DNA of 64,000 bases from assembly GCA_902363805.1 (NCBI GenBank), contig CABJBF010000002.1, positions 609,877-673,876 on the forward strand, in the 5' to 3' direction. Of the stretch, positions 55,670 to 64,000 are shown piece after piece. Below the pieces are notes generated by a model. It was given only the letters and a program-made list of their open reading frames with translations, had not been told where the DNA came from and did not search any database. How positions within the stretch are numbered: the stretch's first letter is position 1; every line of letters begins with the position of its first letter. The stretch is from Eubacteriaceae bacterium. GTDB taxonomy: Bacteria; Bacillota; Clostridia; Lachnospirales; Lachnospiraceae. The translations under genes were made by a program, and so were the position numbers.

Positions 55670-57871
55670 TTATTTCATTTTAAACCTTAACAATTCATTA
55701 TAATTATCCATATCGAGAACTATTACATTTCCATCAAATCCAATAACGTACAAATTATCGTCTATATATAATCCTCTAGAAGAATATATATTTCCGGACA
55801 TTTTTATTTTTGCTCTTCTTACAAATTTTTCATTTTCTTTATCATATCCAAATATATAATAATAATTTTCTATATTACCATTTTTATATTCTTCAGCCAT
55901 GAATCCGATTATATTTTTCTCATAAGATACCATAGCCGCTTTATAATTATATAACGCTTCTGAATATTCAGTTCCACTTATCACCTTTCTGGATTCTAAT
56001 TCAGCTTTTCCATTTTTAATATTATACATATCAAGTTTTATTTCCTGATTATTTTCATTTTCTGTATTCATTCCTAATCCTAATAAACTATCTTCTCCAT
56101 AGAAATGCAAATAATCTGAGTATCCGGAAATTTTTAATTTTCCAATAATACTTGGATTTTCTATATCAGAAAAATCAACTGCAAAAAGAGGGTCTGTATT
56201 TCTATATGTAACAAAATATCCATAATCGCCCATAAATCTTGCTGAATAAATTTCTTCATTTTCAGCTAATCCTTCTGTTTTTGAAACAACTTTCATACCT
56301 GAATCTAAAACATACAGATTATTGTGCATATCATTTTTATAGAAATCATTTTCTAAAACTTTTTCATTATATATGTCTTCGTATCCGATTACTTCATCCT
56401 GTTTATTATAAACAACAATTCTGCTAACAAGATTTTTATAATCATTAACGGTTGTAACCATTCTAATATGCCCTTTATATTCATCAACAGATAAATTGTC
56501 ATCTATTGTTCCATCTACAACTCCATCTGCAATTATTTTCAAATTTCCATCTTTGCATTGTATTTTTATTATTTCGGTATTGCTTTTTTCACGTACATAA
56601 ACAACTTTTTCTTTTGCATATACTTCATTAAAATTAATATCCGGATATGCTTTTTTAAGATATTTTTTATATTCCTTTCTTATTTTTACATCTTTATCTT
56701 TTATATCTATTTTGCTTATATATTTTTTTCCTTCCTTTGTATCAGAAATATCTTCCTCACTGCTTTTTGATACGCATAAATACAAATTGTCCTCACTCAT
56801 ATAAACATTAGTATTTCCGACAGCTATAGCCTTTGTTCCCATTATTTTGTCGGGTTTTAAAATATTAACTGATGTAACAATAACATAATCACTACCATCA
56901 CTATTTTCAGGAATATAAATATCCGATGCTGCCATTTTTTCATTTTGAACATATGGTACGCAATTATCTATTGAAATATTGTCTATCGGTTTATTTGTAA
57001 CAGTATATAAAATATTTCCAACTAATCTTGAAGAATTATAATTGCCTTCTATCTTCAAAGTTGATGCTAATTTAGCATTTTCAATATCTGTTATATCGTA
57101 AATCAATACTTCTGTATTTCCCGAATAAATTGCTATATCATAACATCCCATTTTTCCGGTTGAGGAACTATATTTACTTGCAAAAACTACGAGTCTATTA
57201 TCATTAACGTACATTTCCTGATACTCATATTTATTTTTATTTTTTCCTGATGATAAGTTTATTGCTCCAACCTGTTTAGTATTTTCTCCATCAGCATTGC
57301 ATATTAAAACTTTACTCTTGCTTTGATTAAGAAGAAATATATTCTTGCCATTCGTCTTTACGATATCTGCTTCATCTACGCCTTGCGTCTGTACATTTGT
57401 ATTGTAAGATTTAGATTGTGATGATGCTGAAGAATCTGCTACATTAGTACTTTCAGATTTTGCAGTTTTAAGTCCGTTTCTTTCTTTCATTCCATAGTAA
57501 ATTGCATTATTTGCAATTTGTAAATTTTTAAGTTTATCATATATATCCGAATAACTTTCATTATTGTCTGATTTGCTCTCATTATTCTTTTCATTTACAA
57601 CTACATTGAACGTTCCACTATTATTATCGTTAGTTATATAATTGTATGTAACATTAAATACTCCAACAATTAACGCAAGGCATGCGGCAATTGTTCCAAT
57701 TTTAAGCATTTTCCCCTGTTTTTTTCTTTCATTACTTTTGTTTAATAATCCGTTTAATTCTTCACTGTTCATTTTGTCAGGAATTATTGTTTTATCAGAT
57801 TCTTCTTTTATAAAACTTGCAATTTTTTTATTTTCTTTATTTACATCCTCAAAAAAATCTTTCTTATCCAT
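55670..57871 (-). CDS. Membrane-anchored beta-propeller protein, probable partner of an ECF sigma factor
   Basis: 733 residues. A charged cytoplasmic N-terminus (about 1-53), one membrane helix (about 55-75), a Ser/Asn-rich linker, then a large beta-rich domain from about 160 with VQTQGVDEADIVKTNG and FMGDYGYFVTYRNTDPLFAVD, hallmarks of the secreted beta-propeller family (PF09826). Its ATG is two bases after the sigma gene stop, with GGAGG inside that gene. The topology (cytosolic tail, helix, external sensor) suggests an anti-sigma or sensor role. This is inference. Confidence 0.85.
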   Translation of the reverse strand: MDKKDFFEDVNKENKKIASFIKEESDKTIIPDKMNSEELNGLLNKSNERKKQGKMLKIGTIAACLALIVGVFNVTYNYITNDNNSGTFNVVVNEKNNESKSDNNESYSDIYDKLKNLQIANNAIYYGMKERNGLKTAKSESTNVADSSASSQSKSYNTNVQTQGVDEADIVKTNGKNIFLLNQSKSKVLICNADGENTKQVGAINLSSGKNKNKYEYQEMYVNDNRLVVFASKYSSSTGKMGCYDIAIYSGNTEVLIYDITDIENAKLASTLKIEGNYNSSRLVGNILYTVTNKPIDNISIDNCVPYVQNEKMAASDIYIPENSDGSDYVIVTSVNILKPDKIMGTKAIAVGNTNVYMSEDNLYLCVSKSSEEDISDTKEGKKYISKIDIKDKDVKIRKEYKKYLKKAYPDINFNEVYAKEKVVYVREKSNTEIIKIQCKDGNLKIIADGVVDGTIDDNLSVDEYKGHIRMVTTVNDYKNLVSRIVVYNKQDEVIGYEDIYNEKVLENDFYKNDMHNNLYVLDSGMKVVSKTEGLAENEEIYSARFMGDYGYFVTYRNTDPLFAVDFSDIENPSIIGKLKISGYSDYLHFYGEDSLLGLGMNTENENNQEIKLDMYNIKNGKAELESRKVISGTEYSEALYNYKAAMVSYEKNIIGFMAEEYKNGNIENYYYIFGYDKENEKFVRRAKIKMSGNIYSSRGLYIDDNLYVIGFDGNVIVLDMDNYNELLRFKMK

Positions 57872-57873
57872 TC

Positions 57874-58404
57874 CTAATCCTCCAAATATTTTTTCAATTT
57901 GTTTAAACTTCTATTCAATTTAGATCTTATGGTTGATGATTTAATATGTAATATTTTTCCGACTTCTTCACTTTTATATCCTTCTATAATGCATAAAGTC
58001 ACAATCATTCTGTCTGTTTTATTCAATATGCTCATAGCCATTTCCAAGTCGATTTTTTCTTCTTTATTATCTGTTTTTCCTTCAACACCTGTTAATTCAT
58101 CAAATTGGATAACTTTAGGATTTTGAATTGTTACTTTATCATATTTTTCCCGCATTTGTCTTTTACATTTGCCTGATAATATTTTTATAATCCAAATATC
58201 AAATTTATCTGTGTTTTTTAGTTTTCCAATTCCTTTATAAGCATCTAAAAATGTTTCACTTACTGCATCTTTAGCCTGTTCACTGTTTCCTATTGTGTAA
58301 AATGCAAATTTGTACAAATCTCTATATACTGCTGAATACAGATTTTCAAATGCAGTCTTATTTCCCACCTTTGCTTTCTCTACATCATTGATTTCATAAT
58401 TCAT
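57874..58404 (-). CDS. ECF-type RNA polymerase sigma factor
   Basis: 176 residues. Region 2 (ENLYSAVYRDLYKFAFYTIGNSEQAKDAVSETFLDAY-type) and region 4 helix-turn-helix (IVTLCIIEGYKSEEVGKILHIKSSTIRSKLNRSL) are clear. The linker holds a longer basic segment (CKRQMREKYDKV). TGGAGAA precedes the ATG. Cotranscribed with the beta-propeller membrane protein, its likely regulator. Confidence 0.9.
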   Translation of the reverse strand: MNYEINDVEKAKVGNKTAFENLYSAVYRDLYKFAFYTIGNSEQAKDAVSETFLDAYKGIGKLKNTDKFDIWIIKILSGKCKRQMREKYDKVTIQNPKVIQFDELTGVEGKTDNKEEKIDLEMAMSILNKTDRMIVTLCIIEGYKSEEVGKILHIKSSTIRSKLNRSLNKLKKYLED

Positions 58405-58504
58405 ATTGTTTTCTCCATAATTTATTCCTGAATAAACAATAGTGTTTTCCAGGTTGTGTACACTTTACCCTTCAAATATATAGTGTTCTTCTTTTTCTAT
58501 TTTG

Positions 58505-58533
58505 TTGCATTCTTCTTTAAAATATGTTATAAA
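58505..58533 (+). promoter_or_regulatory. Sigma-A promoter of tRNA-Ser
   Basis: TTGCAT (58505-58510), 17 bases, TATAAA (58528-58533), with the tRNA starting 16 bases later. Confidence 0.78.
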
Positions 58534-58549
58534 TTTCTTGTTGCTTTTT

Positions 58550-58639
58550 GGAGCGGTATCGAAGAGGCCATAACGAGACTGACTCGAAATCAGTTTGTCC
58601 ATTTACTTGGGCACGTGGGTTCGAATCCCACTCGCTCCG
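58550..58639 (+). tRNA. tRNA-Ser (anticodon CGA)
   Basis: 90 nt. Acceptor GGAGCGG pairs with TCGCTCC and discriminator G follows. The anticodon stem-loop is CTGACTCGAAATCAG with anticodon CGA. A long variable arm (GTCC..TTGGGC region) identifies a class II serine tRNA. T-arm GTGGG-TTCGAAT-CCCAC. CCA is not encoded. Reads UCG codons. Confidence 0.96.
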
Positions 58640-58681
58640 CTTTGCTCCTGTTATAAACATGACTTTTTTGTATATAACAAC

Positions 58682-58748
58682 AAAACTCATCTTACATGAT
58701 TATTTGCATATTCACATGCATTACTCTTCATGTAAGATGAGTTTTTTC
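58682..58748 (+). terminator. Intrinsic terminator after tRNA-Ser
   Basis: AAAACTCATCTTACATGA (58682-58699) with its perfect complement (58728-58745), 18 pairs and a 28-base loop, then T-rich sequence. Confidence 0.85.
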
Positions 58749-58779
58749 TTTTACGTGACTTTAACCTTATGAAATCAAA

Positions 58780-58875
58780 TTATACTGCCATCATAAAACA
58801 CCATAATAAAAAGCACATAACAGCTAAATATCCGAAGAAAATCACCATTCCTTTTTTGTTTTCATAAAATTCCAT
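58780..58875 (-). CDS. 31-residue single-span membrane protein
   Basis: ATG at 58875 with AGGAGG 8 bases upstream, 31 codons and TAA. A charged N-terminus (MEFYENKKG) is followed by a hydrophobic span (MVIFFGYLAVMCFLLWCFMMAV) with one Gly and two Cys. A TATAAT (-10) stands upstream near 58920, though no clear -35. Isolated between the tRNA terminator and a non-coding stretch. The excellent ribosome site and compact membrane-helix content make it likely real. Function unknown. Confidence 0.7.
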   Translation of the reverse strand: MEFYENKKGMVIFFGYLAVMCFLLWCFMMAV

Positions 58876-59292
58876 AATGAATTCCTCCTTTCTAAAATCC
58901 GACTCCATTATTTATATAAAATTATATCATTTTTTCCTTTGTTTTTCTATGACTAAGCTTGTTTTTCCACGGACAAATATAGCCAATATTGCGTCTTATT
59001 TTTTGGTTATTTTTATATTTTATTTCACATGTATGTATATTTTATTTTTGATAATTTTTATGATAAAATATATCATTATGCCAAAACAAAAAAGCATGAA
59101 ACAACAAAGTGTGTTTAGTATAATAGTTTATAACTTTATGTTGGAATCAAAAAGGTCTTTCACCCACTCATTAGCAAGCTCATGTGGACTTAAACCTTTT
59201 GCCCCTGGCATAAACTTTATACTATTATTTATGCTGACAATTTCAATATTGTCACTTTTATCATTTTACTAATTTATAAAGGAGTATCCGCA
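58876..59292. other. AT-rich intergenic stretch, no firm gene
   Basis: 417 bases. A plus-strand open frame (58877-59272) begins inside the ribosome site of the small membrane protein and has poor composition, so it is rejected. On the minus strand a 27-codon frame (59211-59128) encodes a [11 protein letters not shown] peptide but lacks a ribosome site. A TGACAAT/ATTGTCA palindrome (59235-59254) lies before the radical SAM gene. Confidence 0.6.
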
Positions 59293-60201
59293 ATGTATTA
59301 CAACTCTTTAAATGCTTATTTAAGAAATAAATTTGGATGTAAAGTATATAAATTGTCTATAAGTTCCGGCCTTTCATGTCCTAACAGAGATGGTAATATT
59401 AGTATGGGGGGTTGTATTTTTTGTAGTGAAGGTGGTTCAGGTGACTTTGCTAGCAATCCTTCATATTCAATAACTGCCCAAATTGAGGAAGCAAAAGAAA
59501 AAGTTTCAAAGAAAATATCATCAGGTAAATACATAGCCTATTTTCAATCATTTACAAATACATATGGTTCTGTTGAATATTTAAGAAAAATATTTACAGA
59601 AGCAATAAATCATCCTGATATTGTTGCTTTGTCAATTGGGACCCGACCTGACTGTTTGCCTGACGAAGTAATTGCACTTTTAAATGAATTAAATTCAATT
59701 AAACCTGTCTGGATTGAACTTGGATTACAGACAATTCACGAAAAAACTGCAGAATTCATTAATCGCGGTTATAATTTGGATTGTTTTAATAACGCTGTAA
59801 CACGTCTCAATCAAGCTAATATAGATATTATAGTACATTTAATATTAGGACTTCCCGGAGAATCTATAGAAGACATATTACAATCAGTTGATTATGTTTG
59901 CTCCTTACATATTCAAGGCATTAAGCTTCAATTACTCCACATATTAAAAAACACTACTCTTGCAGATATTTATATGCGAAATCCTTTTCATGTTTTCACT
60001 ATGGATGAATATGTTTCCCTAATAGGCAAATGTCTTGAGCACATTCCTTCAAACATTGTTATTCATAGATTAACCGGAGATGGTCCAAAATCTTTATTAA
60101 TAGAGCCTTTATGGAGCGGAAATAAAAAATTAGTTTTAAATACTCTCAATAAATATTTATCTGATATGGACATTATTCAAGGGAGTAAAGTTATCAACTA
60201 A
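59293..60201 (+). CDS. Radical SAM protein, TIGR01212/YhcC family
   Basis: 302 residues. The cluster-binding cysteines are in LSCPNRDG...GGCIFCSEGG (wider spacing than CxxxCxxC, typical of this family). IELGLQTIHEKTAEFINRGY and HLILGLPGES follow. Family members are oxygen-independent, probably tRNA- or rRNA-related enzymes of undefined reaction. AAAGGAG precedes the ATG. Monocistronic, converging on the second sigma/anti-sigma pair with only four bases between the stops. Confidence 0.92.
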   Translation: MYYNSLNAYLRNKFGCKVYKLSISSGLSCPNRDGNISMGGCIFCSEGGSGDFASNPSYSITAQIEEAKEKVSKKISSGKYIAYFQSFTNTYGSVEYLRKIFTEAINHPDIVALSIGTRPDCLPDEVIALLNELNSIKPVWIELGLQTIHEKTAEFINRGYNLDCFNNAVTRLNQANIDIIVHLILGLPGESIEDILQSVDYVCSLHIQGIKLQLLHILKNTTLADIYMRNPFHVFTMDEYVSLIGKCLEHIPSNIVIHRLTGDGPKSLLIEPLWSGNKKLVLNTLNKYLSDMDIIQGSKVIN

Positions 60202-60205
60202 CTAT

Positions 60206-61219
60206 TTACTTAACTACACCTTGTTTTGTTTCGCTCTCAAGAGTTGTTTGTATTTCCTGACTTTGTGTAGTTTCAATTTCCTGTGTATTTTCTACTTCAC
60301 TGGTTTCTTCTGTCGTTACTTCACTTTCATATTCAGAAGTAGTTTCCTGACTTTCTGTTTCACTTATCGTTTCTGTGATTTCTTCTTCAGTAAAAGGTTC
60401 AGAAATCTCTTCTTCAACTATTGCTGGTTCTATATTCAATATTAGCTCATCATCGTCATTTGCCACACCCTTTTTTTCAACTTCTCCTGCCAGGGTATTA
60501 ATACTTTTCCTACATAGTTTATTATAATCTTCCTTTCCTGCTTCTGCCAATTTTATACACAATGCAGCTTTTCCTAGTGAAACATTATTTTTCTTTGCAA
60601 CTTTTTCAACCTTTTTATCTACTTTTATATCCTGATAAATTGTTTTAAATTTCTTTCCCTTATCAATTTCGTATTTTTCAGTATTATATTGAACTGAATT
60701 TAGTACTTCTTTTCTTGTCTTTGCATTATCTGACACAACTGTTACAAGCATAGAATTCTTATTTTTTTTCAAATATCCTTCATTCGATATTTCTTTTATA
60801 ATTCCATTCATTACATCTTCGCATTTAGATTTTTCATCCAATTTGTTTCTCAATTTTTTTACAATTAACTTTGCATCTTTGTTTCCTGCTACAATTTTTT
60901 CAACGCATCCTTCCTTATTAAATTGTACCGTAATACTTGGATTAACATCTACAATTATGGAAAAAGCATATTTTTCCTCCTTAAACTGCTGTTTTGGAGA
61001 AAATACCATTATAACAATCATAATACACGCCACCATAGCAGTAACAATACCACCAAATATAACTTTATTATTCTTTCTAAATAACGGCTCATCATTACCA
61101 AAAAGTTCAGACTCATCTTTTATTTTTTCTATTTTATTTTCACAAATTTTATTAACTAAATCTGGAGCCATTGATTCAAATTTGTCATCTAAAATTTCTT
61201 TTATATCCTTTTCTTTCAT
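60206..61219 (-). CDS. RsgI-like membrane anti-sigma factor with extracellular Thr/Glu-rich tail
   Basis: 337 residues from the second of two ATGs at 61222/61219, placed 6 bases after AGGAGG. A TTG at 61240 has no site. A cytosolic N-terminus (about 1-52), one membrane helix (about 54-74), then a domain with FSIIVDVNPSITVQFNKEGCVEKI, matching the conserved extracellular middle domain of RsgI anti-sigma factors, a Lys-rich part, and a low-complexity E/S/T tail (about 265-337) reaching into the cell wall. No carbohydrate-binding module is present. Cotranscribed with the sigma factor 10 bases upstream. Confidence 0.85.
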   Translation of the reverse strand: MKEKDIKEILDDKFESMAPDLVNKICENKIEKIKDESELFGNDEPLFRKNNKVIFGGIVTAMVACIMIVIMVFSPKQQFKEEKYAFSIIVDVNPSITVQFNKEGCVEKIVAGNKDAKLIVKKLRNKLDEKSKCEDVMNGIIKEISNEGYLKKNKNSMLVTVVSDNAKTRKEVLNSVQYNTEKYEIDKGKKFKTIYQDIKVDKKVEKVAKKNNVSLGKAALCIKLAEAGKEDYNKLCRKSINTLAGEVEKKGVANDDDELILNIEPAIVEEEISEPFTEEEITETISETESQETTSEYESEVTTEETSEVENTQEIETTQSQEIQTTLESETKQGVVK

Positions 61220-61229
61220 CATATGCCTC

Positions 61230-61763
61230 CTATGCTTCAATTTTACTCTTCATTTTTTTTAATGCTCTGTTATATTTAGATAATACAGTTGATAGCGGTA
61301 ATCCTGTAATTTCAGCAATTTCTCTATGTTTCATCCCCATATATATGTACATAATTACAATCGTTCTTTCTTCTTTTTTTAATGACGCAAGTGCCTGTTC
61401 TAATAAAATTCGTTGTTCACTAACATTATTTTCATTATCTGTCACATAATTCTCCACCAAATCAAAATCAACTTTTGTAATTTTTCCATATTTTCTTATG
61501 TGGTCGAGATATATATTTTTTGCGACACGACACATCCACCCCATAGGTGTACCTTGTTTTGTGTATAAATGACTTCCATTACGCACTTTTATATATGTAT
61601 TTTGCAGCATATCTTCTGCATCTTCTTTGTTTCTCGTAAGCGATAATAAAAACCCATACAATTGTTTATACGATGCATAATATAATTGTGCAAAAGCTTC
61701 ATTATCACCATCTGCTATTTTTGCAAATAATCCTTCATCTATTTTATTATTTTCACTTTGCAT
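61230..61763 (-). CDS. ECF-type RNA polymerase sigma factor
   Basis: 177 residues. Region 2 (FAQLYYASYKQLYGFLLSLT, EDAEDMLQNTYIKV), WMCRVAKNIYLDHIRKYG, and region 4 (LKKEERTIVIMYIYMGMKHREIAEITGLPLSTVLSKYNRALKKM). AAGGT lies 7 bases before the ATG. Pairs with the RsgI-like anti-sigma gene, so it probably answers a cell-envelope or polysaccharide signal. A TATAAT sits just upstream, but no clear ECF-type -35 was found. Confidence 0.92.
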   Translation of the reverse strand: MQSENNKIDEGLFAKIADGDNEAFAQLYYASYKQLYGFLLSLTRNKEDAEDMLQNTYIKVRNGSHLYTKQGTPMGWMCRVAKNIYLDHIRKYGKITKVDFDLVENYVTDNENNVSEQRILLEQALASLKKEERTIVIMYIYMGMKHREIAEITGLPLSTVLSKYNRALKKMKSKIEA

Positions 61764-61905
61764 AAATATTACCTTATTATATCCCCTTTTTATTCACCCC
61801 GTAATTAGTATCATCTCATACTCTATTATCTACTAATTAAACGTGATATGTTCAATTTTTATTGCATAAATTAAATGCAAAACTGATTTTTATTGCATAT
61901 AAACT

Positions 61906-61956
61906 AAAAAGTCGAATAAAAATTAAGCAAAAAGTTTAGTTTCTATTCAACTTTTT
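61906..61956 (-). terminator. Terminator of pncB
   Basis: AAAAAGT.GAATA pairs with TATTC.ACTTTTT (one mismatch), starting 6 bases after the pncB stop, then AGTTTATAT. Two direct copies of TTTTTATTGCATA lie just beyond it. Confidence 0.6.
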
Positions 61957-61961
61957 AAGTT

Positions 61962-63434
61962 TTATATTTTATTTTTAGCTATTTTCTTTGTTTCGTCAAT
62001 CAAAACATTTTTAAATTCCACATATTCTTCAGTTCCGTCAACATAATACTCATGTGGCATTTTTGTTCTCTTTACTTCAGGATAAATTTTTTTCATTTGT
62101 TCATTACAATACTTCTGTTTTTCTAAAATTTCCGGATCGTCATACACTAATTCACCATTTTTAAATATTGTCTTTTGTAATTTTTCTAATTTAAAATTAG
62201 TAATTGTAGTATGTTTTAATATATTGGCCGGATCAGCAATAACTATTTTATCCCTTGATACATTTTCTATTCTTCTTGCCATTATATCTGCAATTGCATA
62301 TCCTGTTTCTTTATCATATGCTCTATATAATTTTTTAAAATCAGGATTGATTGTCTTTGAAACATCATTACTTAATTTTATTTTAGGAATCCAATTTCCA
62401 TCTTTCTTTAATGCAACTTCTTTATATACGCATCCCATTCTTCCTTCAGGTTTAGAAATGTTATCGCCAACACCAAGACTTGAGAACTCTGCTCCCTGTA
62501 TAATTAATGATTCTATTGATTCAGCTGTAAGTCCATTGCTTAAGCATATTCCTGCATCTTCTAATCCTGCATCATCAAGCATTTTTCTTGCTTTCTTAGA
62601 TAAATAAGCTAAATCTCCTGAGTCAATTCTAATTCCTTTTAATCTATAACCGTTTGGAACTAAATACTCTTTTGCAACTCTTATAGCATTTGGAACGCCA
62701 CTTCTTAGAGTATCAATTGTATCAACTAATAATAAGCAATTATCCGGATAAGCTTTTGCATATGCTAAAAATGCATCATACTCAGTGTCATATGACTCAA
62801 TCCAACTATGTGCCTGAGTTCCCAGTCCTTTCATATTAAGCATATCCGCAGCAATATCATTACTTGTTCCATCACATCCTGCCATAATTCCATATATTGA
62901 CGCATCTATTGCTGCTTCACAACCATCTGCTCTTCTAGCTCCAAATTCCATTATTGTCACATCATCAGGAGTAGCTTCTACTATTCTTCTTGCTCCTGTT
63001 GCATGTTCCATTGCTCCGTTAACCATAGATAAAATTGCAGTTTCAATTATCTGCGCTTCAATTATAGGTGCTTTTACCGTTATTATAGGCTCATTTGGAA
63101 ATACAGGAGTTCCATCAGGTATTGCATATATATCACCCGAGAATTTCAAATTTTTTAAATATTCTACAAATGACTTACCATATCCTTTTCTTTCTAAATA
63201 TGATAATTCCTGTTCTCCAAAACTGAAATCTTTAATGTATTCTATTACTTTATCTAATCCTGCCATAATAGCATACCCGCCATTGTTAGGCACTTTTCTA
63301 AAGAAAACATCAAATGCAGCAATCTGATTTTGCATTCCATTCTGATAATATCCGTTCGCCATTGTAAATTCATATTCATCTGTCATAAGAGTATAATTTC
63401 TTGGTAAACGTTTATATCCATTATATATTTTCAT
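61962..63434 (-). CDS. pncB: Nicotinate phosphoribosyltransferase
   Basis: 490 residues from the ATG at 63434, after a GAGGT site. A TTG at 63437 is ignored. YTLMTDEYEFTMANGYYQNG, FGARRADG with the phosphoribosyl-binding residues, the IRIDSGDLAYLSKKAR segment and SLGVGDNISKPEG fit PncB. Makes nicotinate mononucleotide from nicotinate and PRPP with ATP use, the salvage entry to NAD. Monocistronic. Confidence 0.94.
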   Translation of the reverse strand: MKIYNGYKRLPRNYTLMTDEYEFTMANGYYQNGMQNQIAAFDVFFRKVPNNGGYAIMAGLDKVIEYIKDFSFGEQELSYLERKGYGKSFVEYLKNLKFSGDIYAIPDGTPVFPNEPIITVKAPIIEAQIIETAILSMVNGAMEHATGARRIVEATPDDVTIMEFGARRADGCEAAIDASIYGIMAGCDGTSNDIAADMLNMKGLGTQAHSWIESYDTEYDAFLAYAKAYPDNCLLLVDTIDTLRSGVPNAIRVAKEYLVPNGYRLKGIRIDSGDLAYLSKKARKMLDDAGLEDAGICLSNGLTAESIESLIIQGAEFSSLGVGDNISKPEGRMGCVYKEVALKKDGNWIPKIKLSNDVSKTINPDFKKLYRAYDKETGYAIADIMARRIENVSRDKIVIADPANILKHTTITNFKLEKLQKTIFKNGELVYDDPEILEKQKYCNEQMKKIYPEVKRTKMPHEYYVDGTEEYVEFKNVLIDETKKIAKNKI

Positions 63435-63636
63435 CAAACTTACCTCTGTCTTTCTTTTTGTTTTTCACTATTCCCATTTTTCTTAGTCTTCTTTCTTTAT
63501 TATATTTGTATATTTTTTTAATTTTATTACTTGAAGTGCAAATTGTCTACCTTTTAAAATAAAAAATACCAAACTGTGGATGTTATTCGCAATCTGATTA
63601 TACACTTTGGATTACCTCATGCTTAAAGAAGAGCCT

Positions 63637-63673
63637 AAAAAATGCGGTCAATCCTATCGAATTAACCGCATTT
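63637..63673 (-). terminator. Intrinsic terminator of ilvC
   Basis: Minus-strand AAATGCGGT / ACCGCATTT with a 16-base loop followed by T6, 16 bases after the ilvC stop. Confidence 0.8.
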
Positions 63674-63688
63674 CATTAAAAATCAATC

Positions 63689-64000
63689 TTAGTTGTTGAT
63701 TAACTTGTCTTCTTCATTATTCCAGCTGTAAAGTTTTCTGATTTCCTGTCCAACTTTTTCTGATGGATGTTCTGAAGCTAACTTTCTCATAGCCTTGAAG
63801 TGTACCTGACGTCCTGCCGGTGACATATCAAGTAAGAATTCTTTTGCGAATGTTCCGTCCTGAATGTCGCTAAGTACTTTCTTCATTGCTTTCTTTGTTT
63901 CTGCTGTAACAATCTTTGGTCCTGTTACATAATCACCATATTCTGCTGTATTTGATATTGAATATCTCATTCCTGCAAATCCTGACTGGTAAATTAAGTC
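63689..64000 (-). CDS. ilvC: Ketol-acid reductoisomerase, C-terminal part cut by the window edge
   Basis: 104 codons from the right edge to the stop, open across the edge. [24 protein letters not shown] and [17 protein letters not shown] are the highly conserved C-terminal knotted domain of class I KARI, ending in a helical tail ([14 protein letters not shown]). Converts acetohydroxy acids in valine and isoleucine synthesis. The internal ATG at 63970 is not the start. Confidence 0.94.
   Translation of the reverse strand, partial: DLIYQSGFAGMRYSISNTAEYGDYVTGPKIVTAETKKAMKKVLSDIQDGTFAKEFLLDMSPAGRQVHFKAMRKLASEHPSEKVGQEIRKLYSWNNEEDKLINN

Noticed and set aside
58877..59272. 131-codon plus-strand frame before the radical SAM gene
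   Set aside because: It begins within the ribosome site of the 31-residue minus-strand gene, has no ribosome site of its own and looks like translated AT-rich DNA.
1..64000. Mobile elements, prophage or genomic island
   Set aside because: No transposase, integrase, recombinase, phage structural gene or att-like repeat at tRNA-Ser was found. The genes look like resident core genes with uniform AT-rich codon use.

Overview
The window is AT-rich chromosomal DNA from a low-GC, spore-forming Firmicute. The best fit is a gut-type Clostridia of the family Lachnospiraceae. Supporting signs are stage II and III sporulation genes (spoIIIAA, spoIIIAB, spoIID), the Clostridia-style rex-nnr-alr-mazF order, a T-box in front of pheST, eukaryotic-type NADP isocitrate dehydrogenase, AGGAGG-type ribosome binding sites throughout and near-consensus sigma-A promoters. 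No phage, transposase, integrase or CRISPR array was seen. This is a core-genome segment, but its intergenic spaces are full of structured repeats.

Layout. 0-5.5 kb: spoIIIAA/AB, a Big_2 plus NodB polysaccharide deacetylase, pfkA, a zinc-ribbon membrane protein, a hairpin-unit tandem repeat and rlmH. 5.6-14.6 kb (minus strand): a polar amino acid ABC transporter, an EamA exporter, a HAD phosphatase, yebC, then rex-nnr-alr-mazF from one promoter carrying a likely Rex operator. 14.8-20.2 kb (plus): an ABC-F ATPase, a divergent carbamate kinase and a DUF2339-like membrane protein. 20.3-25.7 kb (minus): an ABC exporter, a secreted protein, icd and a subtilase. 25.9-27.9 kb (plus): a Cys/Gly-rich miniprotein with two small helical proteins, then a YgjP-like metalloprotein. 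28-35 kb (minus): leuS, a degenerate L,D-transpeptidase, deoC and an EF-G paralogue. 35.4-43.9 kb: tyrA (plus) facing aroA-queA-dtd, then pheS-pheT and an HD-domain gene interrupted by a stop, under a T-box. 44-52 kb: yihY, spoIID, 6S RNA, a hexapeptide-repeat protein and yfbR-topB-glmS. 52-55.6 kb: leuC-leuD-thrC. 55.7-61.8 kb: two ECF sigma factor modules flanking tRNA-Ser(CGA), a 31-residue membrane protein and a radical SAM gene. 62-64 kb: pncB and the 3' part of ilvC.

Function. Most genes are housekeeping: amino acid biosynthesis (tyrA, aroA, leuCD, thrC, ilvC), translation (leuS, pheST, queA, dtd, rlmH, ABC-F, EF-G-like), cell wall and amino sugars (alr, glmS, L,D-transpeptidase-like, deacetylase) and NAD metabolism (pncB, nnr, rex). 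The main unexplained signal is an ~80-bp element present four times, always in the same orientation and always 16-22 nt upstream of a start codon (SBP, permease, EF-G-like, dtd). Its predicted RNA hairpins are supported by compensatory changes. It behaves like an undescribed leader RNA or a REP-like family with strict position. A second structured repeat family forms a 4-unit tandem array upstream of rlmH and has a solitary copy near deoC.
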